Below, one piece after another: positions 34,515 through 43,923 of a stretch of DNA of 64,000 nucleotides. A model generated the notes under the pieces. The model did no database searches, was not told where the DNA came from, and saw only the letters and a program-made list of their open reading frames with translations. Both the position numbers and the translations under genes were made by a program. Position 1 is the first letter of the stretch. Every line of letters begins with the position of its first letter. Source of the DNA: an uncultured Lachnospiraceae bacterium (lineage in GTDB: Bacteria; Bacillota; Clostridia; Lachnospirales; Lachnospiraceae); assembly GCA_910588955.1 (NCBI GenBank), contig CAJURQ010000006.1, positions 79,235 to 143,234 of the forward strand, written 5' to 3'.

Positions 34515-35615
34515 TTACAATTTTGTAATAATCGGAAACACCAGTACAAAAGTCGTCCCTTCCCCCAGCCTGCTGTCCACCGAGACAGTGCCTCCGTGTA
34601 TCTCCGCCACCGCCTTTACGAGCGAAAGCCCCAGACCGATTCCCTGCGTGTCCTGAGAATACCGGCTGCGGTAAAAACGCTTGAAAATGTGATGCAAATC
34701 CTCCGGGTGGATACCGCTTCCGTTGTCCCTCACCGCAATGCGGACGGCGGACGGGAGGCGATCCCACGTCACCCATATGCTGTCCCCGCTCTCTGTGTGG
34801 TCGAGGGCATTTTTCACCAGATTGTCAATCGCCTCCGCAATCCAGTTCCGATCACACGAAAAGAAGAGAGACACATCGCCATTTAGCACGATCTGTTTTC
34901 CCTCCTGCCCCGCGCGAAATGCAAAATGTCTCTCCACATCCGTCATAATATCCGAAAGGTTTTCCTGCCGTTTTTCTATTATCATTGTGCCCGCATCGAA
35001 TTTCGTAATCTTTAGCAGATTTTGCACCAGCGTCTCAATCCGATCCAGCTCCTGTTCCGACAGCCCGGCAAACTCCCGAATCGTCGCAAGTCCGTCTGCC
35101 TCCGCCTCCGTCTGCATGATGCCATTATAAATGTTGAGGGCGGCGAGAGGCGTCTTCAACTGGTGGGAAATGTCAGAGATCGTGTTCTTTAAAAACTCCC
35201 GCGACTGTCCCTCCTTCTGCGCCTGTGCATTTAAGATTGCCGCCAGAGAATTGATCTCATGAAAAAGCCGGTAAAGCTCCCCCTCCTCGTCACAGACGAT
35301 ACGAGCGTCCTTGTCACCGGAAACAAACGCCCGAATCCGTTCGACCGCCTCCTCCATCTGCCTGTCCTGCTGCCTGAAGTACCGATAGCAGAAAATAAGC
35401 GCCGCCCCTCCCGTGAATACAGTACAGAACGGCGCAAGCAGCGCGAAAATTTCTGACACCACTATCATATTTCCCATTTCCAGATCAGGACGCACGAAAA
35501 CCGCCGCTCCGAAACCCGAAATTACAGGCAAGACCGAAACCAAAACAACCGCCGCCATACACAGGACAATCTGCAAAAATAATCTTTTAATATCACGATT
35601 TACAAATACTCTCAT
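34515..35615 (-). CDS. Sensor histidine kinase (two-TM, OmpR-type partner)
   Basis: 366 residues. Helices at about 10-38 and 52-78, a HAMP-like linker (84-135), dimerisation helix with H151 (NTISDISHQLKTPLAALN), N-box WIAEAIDNLVKNALDHTE, G-boxes DNGSGIHPEDLHHIF and GIGLGLSLVKAV. The external loop is very short (about 13 residues), so it may sense through the membrane or via the transporter. Pairs with the RR encoded 79 bases upstream. Confidence 0.92.
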   Translation of the reverse strand: MRVFVNRDIKRLFLQIVLCMAAVVLVSVLPVISGFGAAVFVRPDLEMGNMIVVSEIFALLAPFCTVFTGGAALIFCYRYFRQQDRQMEEAVERIRAFVSGDKDARIVCDEEGELYRLFHEINSLAAILNAQAQKEGQSREFLKNTISDISHQLKTPLAALNIYNGIMQTEAEADGLATIREFAGLSEQELDRIETLVQNLLKITKFDAGTMIIEKRQENLSDIMTDVERHFAFRAGQEGKQIVLNGDVSLFFSCDRNWIAEAIDNLVKNALDHTESGDSIWVTWDRLPSAVRIAVRDNGSGIHPEDLHHIFKRFYRSRYSQDTQGIGLGLSLVKAVAEIHGGTVSVDSRLGEGTTFVLVFPIITKL

Positions 35616-35694
35616 CTTTGCTCCAATCCGAAATTAACTTTCCCAAAACTATTTTGCCTCATTTTGTACGGAAAACTGCTTTCCGAAAATTAAT

Positions 35695-36387
35695 TCAGCC
35701 TTTCCCTTTCGTACTCCACTTATATCCCAACCCCCGAACAGTCACGATCTTTTCCGGTGCTCCGGGATTATCCTCTATCTTCATGCGCAGTCTGCGGATA
35801 TACACCGCCAGCGTTTTATTTTCTATAAAATTCTCGTCACAGTCCCAAAGCCCGGCAAGGATCTGCTCCGCCGAGAGTACCCTGTCCGGATTTTGCATAA
35901 ACATCCGAAGCAGCTTATATTCCCCTGTTGTAAGTTCCAGCGCTTTCCCTTCCTTACGCGCCTCCCCTCTTAGCATATCCAGAGTAATGCCGTTTGCGGA
36001 TATCTCCTCCCCCGTCTGCATAAAGTTTTCGCTCCGTCTGAGCAGGGCATGGATTCTGGACAAAAATACGGCAAGCTTAAAAGGCTTCGTTATGTAGTCG
36101 TCGGCGCCGATATCCAGCCCCATAATCATGTCCGTCTCCTCGTCCGCAGCCGTCAAAAACAGGAGCGGCACTTTGGAAGTCTGCCTTATCTTTTCACATA
36201 GAGCAAAACCCGTGCCGTCCGGCAGCGCCACATCCAAAATCACAAGGTCATATTCTCCTTCCGTCCACAGCGTTTCCGCCTCCGCCGCCGTGCGCGCCGT
36301 CTCCACCTCATAGCCTTCCTTTTTCAGCGCATACGTCAAACCGCCTATCAGACTCAGATCGTCCTCCACAAAGAAAATACGTTTCAT
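35695..36387 (-). CDS. OmpR-family response regulator
   Basis: 230 residues from ATG 36387 (GGGAGGG site); the 28-residue extension to 36471 is unlikely. Receiver with DD at 9-10, D52 (DLVILDVALPDGTG), K102-like in DDYITKPF. Winged-helix domain 130-227 with NPDRVLSAEQILAGLWDCDE and YIRRLRMKIEDNPGAP. Controls the FtsX/ATPase pair by context. Confidence 0.93.
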   Translation of the reverse strand: MKRIFFVEDDLSLIGGLTYALKKEGYEVETARTAAEAETLWTEGEYDLVILDVALPDGTGFALCEKIRQTSKVPLLFLTAADEETDMIMGLDIGADDYITKPFKLAVFLSRIHALLRRSENFMQTGEEISANGITLDMLRGEARKEGKALELTTGEYKLLRMFMQNPDRVLSAEQILAGLWDCDENFIENKTLAVYIRRLRMKIEDNPGAPEKIVTVRGLGYKWSTKGKG

Positions 36388-36550
36388 GTCCTGTCCCTCC
36401 CGCATCATATCAAAGCCTATTTTTTCATAATACTCTTTAAAGCTATCAAAAACAATCTCTTCCGCACCCATATTTTATCTGTTCACACACCGTATATAAC
36501 CGCAGCTATCCGCATAAACTCATACTAACGACAGAAAAAGAGGAGCTTCT

Positions 36551-37528
36551 ATGTGTACCAGCATCGCCATGAATACCGAGGATTTTTACTTCGGGCGCAC
36601 AATGGATATCGAATATTCTTTTAATGAAAAAGTGGTTTTCACGCCCAGAAACTATCCCATTGCCTTCCGCAGAAACGACACTCTGCGCAGACATTACGCC
36701 ATGCTTGGCATGGCAAGCGTAGTGGAAGATTATCCGCTTTACGCGGAGGCGGTAAATGAGAGAGGGCTCTGTATCGCCGGACTGAATTTTCCCGACAATG
36801 CCTACTATCCGCCGAGGGAAGACCCTTTGAAAAAAAATATTTCTCCCTTTGAGCTGATCCTGTGGATATGCGCGAAATGCGCCTCCGTCACGGACGCAAA
36901 AGAACTTCTCGCCTCCACACAGCTAACCGATATCCCCTTTAGCGACGACCTGCCTCTTGCGCCGCTGCACTGGCACATCGCTGACCGGGAATGTTCTATT
37001 GTGCTGGAATCCACCAGAAACGGGCTGGAAATATATGACAACCCTGTCGGGGTGCTGACAAATAACCCCGGGTTCAACTTTCAAACAACAAACCTATGTC
37101 AGTATATGAATCTGACTACAACATGTCCCAAGAACTGTTTCACCAATATAAAAAGCCTTGTCCCTTTCGGACAAGGCTTGGGCAGCTTCGGACTGCCGGG
37201 TGATTACTCTCCCGCCTCGCGCTTTGTCAAGGCGGCTTATCTTTCCATGAACTCCGTCTGTGAAAAAGACGAGATGAGCAGTGTCTCCCAGCTGTTTCAC
37301 ATTTTGGACTCCGTGTCCATGATCCGCGGCAGCGTCGTTACAAGCGGAGAACTTTACGACACCACCACCTACGTCTGCTGCATGAACGCCACACAAGGCA
37401 GATATTACTATAAAACCTATTCCAACTCCCAGCTCACCGCCGTCGATCTCCGCAAGGAAAATCTGGACGCGGACTCACTAAAAACTTATCCTCTCATGAC
37501 AGAGCCTCACATTGCATGGGCAAACTGA
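36551..37528 (+). CDS. Choloylglycine hydrolase family enzyme (bile salt hydrolase-like)
   Basis: 325 residues, Ntn hydrolase of the conjugated-bile-salt-hydrolase/penicillin V acylase family. Active-site Cys is C2 right after the initiator Met, which must be removed. Other family residues are R16 and D19 (FGRTMD), N79 (GLNFP), N172 (LTNNPGF) and R224 (SPASRFVKAAYL). All six expected positions are conserved. No signal peptide. It deconjugates bile salts or a related amide; exact substrate uncertain. A minus-strand terminator lies inside the gene (37146-37179), serving the convergent chemoreceptor. Confidence 0.85.
   Translation: MCTSIAMNTEDFYFGRTMDIEYSFNEKVVFTPRNYPIAFRRNDTLRRHYAMLGMASVVEDYPLYAEAVNERGLCIAGLNFPDNAYYPPREDPLKKNISPFELILWICAKCASVTDAKELLASTQLTDIPFSDDLPLAPLHWHIADRECSIVLESTRNGLEIYDNPVGVLTNNPGFNFQTTNLCQYMNLTTTCPKNCFTNIKSLVPFGQGLGSFGLPGDYSPASRFVKAAYLSMNSVCEKDEMSSVSQLFHILDSVSMIRGSVVTSGELYDTTTYVCCMNATQGRYYYKTYSNSQLTAVDLRKENLDADSLKTYPLMTEPHIAWAN
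37146..37179 (-). terminator. Intrinsic terminator for the chemoreceptor gene, inside the opposing CDS
   Basis: AAGCCTTGTCC (37153-37163) and GGACAAGGCTT (37169-37179) form a perfect 11-bp stem with a 5-base loop. On the minus strand the stem is followed by TTT and AT-rich sequence. It lies about 360 bases past the chemoreceptor stop codon, within codons of the hydrolase gene. Confidence 0.7.
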
Positions 37529-37540
37529 CCTGCCGTGCGC

Positions 37541-39241
37541 TTAGTACCGCCGAATATTTTTCAACCGGAAGGAGCTGATCAGCTCTTTCAGCATGCTGGA
37601 CTGAGACGACAGCTCCTCGCTTGCCGCCGCGCACTCCTGACTGGTCGCGGAGTTGTTCTCCACCACCGCGGAAATCTGTTCGACGCCGGTGGATACCTGC
37701 TCCATCGCCACGGTCTGTTTCTCTACCGCGTCCACAACCTGTTCCATCTTGATCGTCACATTGCCGGCAAGTTCTCCCGTCCTGTCCAATGCCTCCGACA
37801 CTTTATCCATAACCCTGCTGCCTTCTTTTATAGTTGCAGCAGAATTTTCTATCAGTTCCTTCGTAGCCTTCGCTGCCTCATCCGACTTCGACGCAAGACT
37901 GCTGATCTCCTCAGCCACCACGGCAAAGCCTTTGCCCGCAGCGCCCGCTCTTGCCGCTTCCACAGCCGCATTCAGTGAGAGAATATTGATCTGGAATGCA
38001 ATGTTCTCTATCGTCGCAATAATAGTGCCGATCTGCTTGGAATCCTCGGAAATGCGCTCCATTGACACACTCAGATCCTTCACGCTCTCTATGCTGATGC
38101 CAAGCTGCGCACCCGCCTGATTGACGTACTGTCCCACTTCCGCCGCCGCATCGGACGTTTCCCTTGCGCCCGCAGAAATATCTGCGATCGTTGTCGAGAT
38201 TTCCGTGACTGCGCTTGCCTGCTCCGTCGCACCCTGCGCCAGAGTCTGTGCGCTGGCGGACACCTGATCCGACCCGTCGGACACATGCCCGGCGCTTGCC
38301 GCAATCTGTCCCATAGTATGATTTAGCGCGCCTAAAATGCTGTCCAAAGACTTTCTGATCGCCAGGAAGTCTCCCCTGTAATTCTGCTTCGCCTCCCGCG
38401 TCAGGTCACCCTCCGCAATAGCGCCCAATATATCGGAAATCTCCCCTATGTATCCGCGAAGACTGCTAATCGTCTCCTCAAAAATTTCTCCCAGCAGTCC
38501 GATCTCGTCATTAGAGCGGACACCGACCTCGATCTTCTTTCCGTCAGCCAGACCAAGCTCGCCCTTCTCCAATCGCTCCGCCGCCTGAGTGATCTTACCG
38601 AGCGGATTGGATACGCTCTTTTTCAAATATACGGTCAGGAACATAATACCGACGATAATCACCGCCACACTTATGATCATAGCGTATGTGATAATTCTGG
38701 CGGTTTCCTCCTCCGCCTCCGCAATGGATATACCCGCGAAAATCAGACCGTCAACCTTTCCGTCAGCGCCCTTAGTGGGCACATAGGAACACAGGTAAGT
38801 AGCGTCCAGAATATCCGCCTCGCCCACATAAGACTGCCCCTGCTTCAAAACGATATCTATCAGATTGTCAGCCAGCTTAGTTCCAACCACGCGCTCGCCG
38901 TTCTTGGTCACCGTGCTGTACGCCCTCGTGTCTCCCTCAAAAATGGTAAACTCGCAGCCCTGACGCTTCTTTAAGCCGTCCAATACCTGATTCAGATCGT
39001 CCTCCTCGGTTACCCGGGTCAATTCATATGCCAACAGATTCGTGCCGTTCGTACAAATCTTTTCCTGCATGCTTCTCACAAGGGAATTGTACATATAAAC
39101 GCAGGTAGCAACCGCAAAAACCACGGAGATTGCCTGCATGATCACAACCACATTGCCGACTTTTTTCCCGATACGCTTTCTCTTTCTTCCTCTTTTTTTG
39201 CCTTCCATCATCCGTTCGTTTTCCATACTGATTTTCTCCAT
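37541..39241 (-). CDS. Methyl-accepting chemotaxis protein
   Basis: 566 residues. Basic N-terminus, TM1 about 28-50, extracellular sCache-like domain (55-185; GQSYVGEADILDATYLCSYV), TM2 about 187-209, HAMP (210-265), and a long cytoplasmic signalling hairpin with the tip FAVVAEEISSLASKSDEAAK. No flagellar or other che genes are in the window. The 3' end faces the bile-salt-hydrolase-like gene, 12 bases away. Confidence 0.92.
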   Translation of the reverse strand: MEKISMENERMMEGKKRGRKRKRIGKKVGNVVVIMQAISVVFAVATCVYMYNSLVRSMQEKICTNGTNLLAYELTRVTEEDDLNQVLDGLKKRQGCEFTIFEGDTRAYSTVTKNGERVVGTKLADNLIDIVLKQGQSYVGEADILDATYLCSYVPTKGADGKVDGLIFAGISIAEAEEETARIITYAMIISVAVIIVGIMFLTVYLKKSVSNPLGKITQAAERLEKGELGLADGKKIEVGVRSNDEIGLLGEIFEETISSLRGYIGEISDILGAIAEGDLTREAKQNYRGDFLAIRKSLDSILGALNHTMGQIAASAGHVSDGSDQVSASAQTLAQGATEQASAVTEISTTIADISAGARETSDAAAEVGQYVNQAGAQLGISIESVKDLSVSMERISEDSKQIGTIIATIENIAFQINILSLNAAVEAARAGAAGKGFAVVAEEISSLASKSDEAAKATKELIENSAATIKEGSRVMDKVSEALDRTGELAGNVTIKMEQVVDAVEKQTVAMEQVSTGVEQISAVVENNSATSQECAAASEELSSQSSMLKELISSFRLKNIRRY

Positions 39242-39324
39242 TTTTCAAATAATAATATAGCCTGCATCTATTGTAACATAAGAGTAAAAAAAAACAATCA
39301 TGTTTTTGCGGCTGCGGCTACTTT

Positions 39325-39768
39325 TTATTCGCGTTTCATCTCAATAATATATTCCGTCGTCCCCTCCTGAAACTCTTTCTTTCCCGTAACTGCAAAACCG
39401 TACCTTCCATAGAACCGTCTGGCATCCTCGTTTTTTTCGAGCACCCACAAATACCTGCAGCCCCGCTCTATGGCAAACCGCATCAGCTCACCGCCAATCC
39501 CGCAGTTTTCAAAGAAATGCTCCACATACAGTTCCTCGATTTTTTCTCCCGCGATATGCACCAGACCTTTGACAAATTCATCGTCATATACCCAGATGCC
39601 CTCCAGTTTGTCCGGGTTTTCGATATAAGTTTTCGCGATTGGATATACCTGTATCTCCCCGAAGGACACCTTATCGTTCTGGAAAATTCTTCTGTAATTC
39701 ATACGCTTCGTAAACACCAAAATTTCCGCGAGTCTCGAAGCGTCTTCAGTCGTCGCACGTCTTATCAT
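39325..39768 (-). CDS. GNAT family N-acetyltransferase
   Basis: 147 residues, single GNAT domain. Acetyl-CoA site region is VEHFFENCGIGGELMRFAIE (the Q/RxxGxG/A loop is CGIGGE), followed by LWVLEKNEDARRFYGRYGF. Substrate unknown. A T9 run on the minus strand around 39290 may serve as terminator. Confidence 0.88.
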   Translation of the reverse strand: MIRRATTEDASRLAEILVFTKRMNYRRIFQNDKVSFGEIQVYPIAKTYIENPDKLEGIWVYDDEFVKGLVHIAGEKIEELYVEHFFENCGIGGELMRFAIERGCRYLWVLEKNEDARRFYGRYGFAVTGKKEFQEGTTEYIIEMKRE

Positions 39769-40030
39769 TATTGATTCCCTTTACCCTCTTTTCGTAATAT
39801 TATATTGTATATGTATCCGCCTTTACATCTCACTTTCCATGAATACCCATAAATATCCGCCAATTATTGCACTTCGATAACTATGTCCAGCTCCGCATAC
39901 ATATACGGTTATATGATATGGGCTGCGGCAATCACTGCACACAGCGTCAGCAGACAGCGCAATTTTATCCAAGCTTTCCCCTGTGTTCACTCCTATAATA
40001 CACATATCACAACAAAGGAGGCTCATACAA

Positions 40031-40420
40031 ATGTGTAATGAATTATTTGAAGCATTCAACAACGGCTCTCTCAGACTGCCGGGCGCAACAGCGGAATTTA
40101 CCGACATTCCATGGGCAAAGCACCCCGCTTTTGACGGCGTGGAACTCAAACACATCGTTACCGCCAAAGATACCGACGGGCAGTTCAGCTATCACCTTGT
40201 CCGCATCGCACCCGGCAAGAGCATTGCCAGCCACATCCACGAAACGCAGCTGGAAACCCACGAAGTCATCGCAGGCTCCGGCGTCTGTGTCAACGACGGC
40301 ACGCCCATTTCCTATACGCCCGGCGTCATTTCCATCATGCCTTCCGGTATTCCTCACGAAGTGGATGCCGACACAGACGGACTGCTTCTATTCGCAAAAT
40401 TCATGCCGGCATTATGCTAA
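40031..40420 (+). CDS. Small cupin-domain protein
   Basis: 129 residues from ATG 40031 (AAAGGAGG site). Single cupin barrel with metal-binding motif 1 GKSIASHIHETQLETHEVIA (H, H, E, H) and motif 2 PSGIPHEVDAD. Such proteins are mostly sugar or metabolite binders or isomerases; function unknown. Convergent with, and overlapping by 4 bases, an AraC regulator that also carries a cupin. Confidence 0.85.
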   Translation: MCNELFEAFNNGSLRLPGATAEFTDIPWAKHPAFDGVELKHIVTAKDTDGQFSYHLVRIAPGKSIASHIHETQLETHEVIAGSGVCVNDGTPISYTPGVISIMPSGIPHEVDADTDGLLLFAKFMPALC

Positions 40421-41079
40421 CACAGCGCCTGTCGATATTCGCTCGGCGTCAGTCTGACAATTCTCTGAAAGCAACGGTCGAAGTGGCTCTGGTCGCAAAA
40501 ACCTGCGGCATAAGCTGCTTCGGTCACGCTTTTTCCCTCTTCCAAAATCTTCTGCGCTTTTCTGACCCTGCACTGTATCTGAAACTGATGCGGCGTCAGC
40601 CCGCAGAACGATTTAAACTGCCGGATCATATGATAAGGGCTCACGCTTATCGTCTCCGCCATATCTTTGATTGACAATGGATCCTCCGGCGTCTCCATAA
40701 TCATCCGCTTTAACCTCTTTATGTAATGCTCGTCCGCGTCATCCCACTCCCGTATCTCACCAACGGGTATACAAACACTTATCATGGAATATTTCTTGTC
40801 CTTTACCTGCTCTATTGCATGAGGTACATCCGGCTGAATATAAAAATACTGCCCCACACCGTATATCCTTTTCTCACCATTACAGACAATGCAAACCATG
40901 CCGTCCGAGACAAGCCCGAATGTATGGTGGCTGGCGTGGGTGTGAGTGGGATAGGATTGTACCGCGTTTTGATAGTAAACACAATCTATGCTTTGTTTTT
41001 TATGGTTGTAGGTAATAGTTTTCTGCACTTTAGTTTCCTGCACTTTAGTTTCCTTTCCAATATCTTGTGGTATCGGCAT
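40417..41079 (-). CDS. AraC-family regulator with cupin domain
   Basis: 220 residues. N-terminal cupin (about 25-100; YPTHTHASHHTFGLVSDG, FYIQPDVPHAIEQV) and C-terminal AraC double HTH (120-218; PLSIKDMAETISVSPYHMIR, SVTEAAYAAGFCDQSHFDRC). The first 23 residues contain a duplicated ETKVQ from a 15-bp DNA repeat, so ATG 41079 is only one possible start. Probably regulates the convergent cupin gene. Confidence 0.85.
   Translation of the reverse strand: MPIPQDIGKETKVQETKVQKTITYNHKKQSIDCVYYQNAVQSYPTHTHASHHTFGLVSDGMVCIVCNGEKRIYGVGQYFYIQPDVPHAIEQVKDKKYSMISVCIPVGEIREWDDADEHYIKRLKRMIMETPEDPLSIKDMAETISVSPYHMIRQFKSFCGLTPHQFQIQCRVRKAQKILEEGKSVTEAAYAAGFCDQSHFDRCFQRIVRLTPSEYRQALC
41023..41052. repeat. 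Tandem 15-bp repeat in the 5' end of the AraC gene
   Basis: CTGCACTTTAGTTTC occurs twice in succession (41023-41037 and 41038-41052). The length is a multiple of three, so copy-number change would alter the ETKVQ repeat without a frameshift. Confidence 0.8.
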
Positions 41080-41102
41080 TTTCCAAGCCGTCTCTCAATA
41101 CA

Positions 41103-42121
41103 TTATATAACCGCCGTAATGCAAATGACAAAAATTTCCTGCGCCGACAGACGATTTATTTCCTTCTCCGCATCCTTTGTCATTCCTGCTGCCGAAAAGA
41201 AGAGCGCCGTCTTATTTCCTTTCATACTTGAGATATGCGCGATATTTCTGACCTGCTGTAAATTCACATGTGCGCGCCAATTTTTGCACTCTACCAGAAT
41301 ATAGGCGCCCATCTTCCACAGCGCACACTTTCCAACACATAAGCCGCCGCATCTTCCCAATGTGTACCCCTTTTGTATGCGTCTGCGGTATCTGCCGCCT
41401 CTCTGACCATGTTATGCAATATATCTGCCGAAAAACTGTGTTCTTTTTCCACATGCGAAACCAGCGACCATAAATAAGGCAAGTATACATACCGGCTGTT
41501 CATTGTTTGATGCAAGTCCTTGGAGATGACAGGCTCGTCCTCCCCTTTTAAAAAGTCACGATTTCCCTGAATGGTACACAATAACGCCGCAAGATATCCT
41601 TCTTTCTTCAGGATGGTTTCAACCCGCGTCGTCTCGCAGACGAACTCCTGTAAAAATTCCAGAAACTCCTCATACGGCTCTGAAATGCTCTGCTCATCCC
41701 ACGCGCACTCTGAAACGGCGCAAAGGTATAGAAATACTTTATGCCATTCTTCGCAGAGACTGAGCGGGCTGAAATATAAACCGTACGCATAAACGGTATT
41801 CATTAGAATGGTCCGCAGATTTGAGGTAGAAAATCCTCCAAGATCATTCGGATGCACGGTTTCCTTTGTATAAGAAAAGGACATTCCCATAGAAAGGCGG
41901 TGTCCGCCCTCAAAAACAAAACTCCACTCTCCCGTCTCCGTTTGCGGAATACAGGCAATGACCTTCCTCCCCACGATATCGCGCAGAAAAAAAGAGCGGA
42001 TCATCATCTGTTTCCCGCACAGACACGGCCCCTCACGCGCAAGCCAAAGAGAAACAGTCTCATCCGCAAGCAGGTCAAGCGCTTCATCCGGCATACCGCT
42101 GCAGCATATGCCCGCAAACAT
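41103..42121 (-). pseudogene. Broken Mrr-like restriction endonuclease gene
   Basis: A 276-residue unknown N-terminal part (42121-41291) ends in THWEDAAAYVLESV, the usual entry to an Mrr-type nuclease domain, then goes out of frame. About 30 bases later another frame (41360-41103) carries ALWKMGAYILVECKNWRAHV with the E-x-K catalytic motif, then NIAHISSMKGNKTALFFSAA. About 35 residues that normally contain the first catalytic Asp are missing. So: deletion plus frameshift, and a shortened C-terminus. Confidence 0.75.
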
Positions 42122-42145
42122 CCAGTTCCCGGACTCGCAGAAACT

Positions 42146-42847
42146 CTACCTCGGGAAATGCCCCGGCTGCTCACAAAAAAATTCCTGCACACATGTAAAA
42201 AACGCGTTTCCCGTCCGCCGGTGAATCAGCAGAGAGCCGTACATCAGTATGATAGTTGTCAACGTTTCCAATATAGTCACAAAGTCAAACCCAATCATTC
42301 CATGAATCAAAACAGCTATAACGGCACAGACAAAAGCGCCCCTGTCAAAAAATCTGCCGGGCTGATACAACAGATTGATTTTATCCGCCAAAACTATGTA
42401 AAACAGACCTTCTCCGAATCCCCACGTCAATGCAATCACCAGATAGCCAATCACATTAAAAGGCAGCGGCGCGCCTAAAATTTACTTTGTCAAAAACATG
42501 CCCTGAAACGGTAAAAACCCATGTAAGTCATTTGTTGCGAAAAGAAATGCCACCGTCGGGACGGAAACCAGAAGACAGCCGAACAGCGACTGCCAGATAT
42601 GTTTCCGAACCTGACCGTATGCCGAAAGCTTTTCTTTATTTTTCAATAGGACAATCAGTATGCTCAGACAGGACATGCCGAACTGTATCAGCAGAACCGG
42701 CAAAAACCGCAGGAACAGGGGATGCGACAAGTCCCGCCCGTAATCCATGATTTTTTCACCCAGCGTAAGATACAATGCCGCTGAGATAATGCTGATTGCT
42801 AATATGGCAGCGATATCCTTTTTTACAACATCTGCAGAGTGGTTCAT
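42146..42847 (-). pseudogene. Membrane protein gene with in-frame ochre stop
   Basis: ATG 42847 (AAAGGAAG site). The first part has three or four helices and ends FQGMFLTK then TAA (42484-42482). The same frame continues ILGAPLPFNVIGYLVIALTW and adds three helices (GFGEGLFYIVLADKINLLYQ, AVLIHGMIGFDFVTILE) to 42146. The restored protein of about 233 residues looks like a CPBP-like or unknown polytopic protein. Single nonsense change. Confidence 0.75.
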
Positions 42848-42872
42848 CTGTCTTCCTTTCACGCGTTCCCAT

Positions 42873-43121
42873 TTATAACTGCTTAAAATATGCCTTCAAA
42901 TCCGCTTTGCAATCATCCTCAAGCTGCTTAATCCCACATCCGCGGATAGCGGCTTCCAAGTGATAGAGAATGACAACGCAGGTGCCCGGGTACTGCTCCT
43001 TGAGCCGGAAAACTGCCTGTTTGCTTCCCATTTCCGTCAGCTCCTCAGCCGAGTGAATACCGATTGTATGAAGTTTCTTTTCCATCGTTTTTCCTAATCC
43101 TAAAGTTGTGACAGACGCCAT
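42873..43121 (-). CDS. TfoX C-terminal-domain protein
   Basis: 82 residues, one helix-hairpin-helix-like domain of the TfoX/Sxy C-terminal family: TLGLGKTMEKKLHTIGIHSA, EELTEMGSKQAVFRLKEQYP, CVVILYHLEAAIRGC. Stand-alone C-terminal domains are common in Firmicutes; a competence role is not established for them. It lies 25 bases upstream of the broken membrane gene, probably in one transcript. Confidence 0.85.
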   Translation of the reverse strand: MASVTTLGLGKTMEKKLHTIGIHSAEELTEMGSKQAVFRLKEQYPGTCVVILYHLEAAIRGCGIKQLEDDCKADLKAYFKQL

Positions 43122-43242
43122 GATTTCTCCTTTGCTATAGCCGCTATACCAATAGTCACTATCAGAATTATATCATTTCTACATGCCGCATTGTCAACCT
43201 ATTTGCATCATGTTAAAATACAGAAAAAAGGACATTACAGTT

Positions 43243-43743
43243 ATGAGAGTCAGACCATACATACCGGACAAAGATTATGCATTTTTATCCACTTGGGTTA
43301 CCGATGAGAGAACCCATGCCTTTTGGAGCGCCAACCGCTTCCCTTACCCCATAACCCCAGAATCTTTCCATGACTTTTTAGAGAAAAATGCGGCGGAATG
43401 GACGGACAGCGCTTATGTGGCATGCGAAAACAGCGGGCAGCCGGTGGGCTTTTTCTGCTATTCTGTCAACACGGAAGACAATACCGGCTTTCTGAAATTC
43501 GTAATCATTGACCAAGCAAAACGTGGAAAGGGTTACGGGAAAGAAATGCTTCAGCTTGCGCTGCAATATGCCTTTCAAATTACCGGGGCAGAAGCAGTAC
43601 AACTGAACGTTTTTGACGAGAATACCGCCGCGAAAAAATGTTATGAGAGCGTTGGATTTGTCGAGAGAACCGTTGATAAAAATATATTTGCGTATCAGGA
43701 CGAATTGTGGAGCAGATGTAACATGATTGTCTCCAGACCATAA
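43243..43743 (+). CDS. GNAT family N-acetyltransferase
   Basis: 167 residues from ATG 43243; AAAAAAGGAC lies upstream with slightly long spacing, and the ORF could begin at 43210. Acetyl-CoA motif FVIIDQAKRGKGYGKEMLQL (RGKGYG), then VQLNVFDENTAAKKCYESVG. RimJ/RimL-like architecture. Substrate unknown. Confidence 0.88.
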   Translation: MRVRPYIPDKDYAFLSTWVTDERTHAFWSANRFPYPITPESFHDFLEKNAAEWTDSAYVACENSGQPVGFFCYSVNTEDNTGFLKFVIIDQAKRGKGYGKEMLQLALQYAFQITGAEAVQLNVFDENTAAKKCYESVGFVERTVDKNIFAYQDELWSRCNMIVSRP

Positions 43744-43820
43744 AATCTCAAAGCATACGAAAAATTTAACCTGTCATTTTCAACAATGCCTGTATAGAAT
43801 AGGTGCATAACCCCCACGGA

Positions 43821-43849
43821 TTGCATTTACTTTCCAAACGTAGTATTCT
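43821..43849 (+). promoter_or_regulatory. Putative sigma-A promoter of degV
   Basis: TTGCAT (43821-43826), 17-base spacer, TATTCT (43844-43849), 75 bases upstream of ATG 43924. Confidence 0.45.
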
Positions 43850-43923
43850 ATATATCAGTAATCAGACGGCTCACCGGCATCCGGCGGCACGCCAAAATCT
43901 ATACTGTAAGGAAGATATGCAAT

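Noticed and set aside
39280..39300. A-rich run after the chemoreceptor gene as a strong terminator
   Set aside because: Only an A/T stem of about six pairs can form; too weak to list as a terminator.
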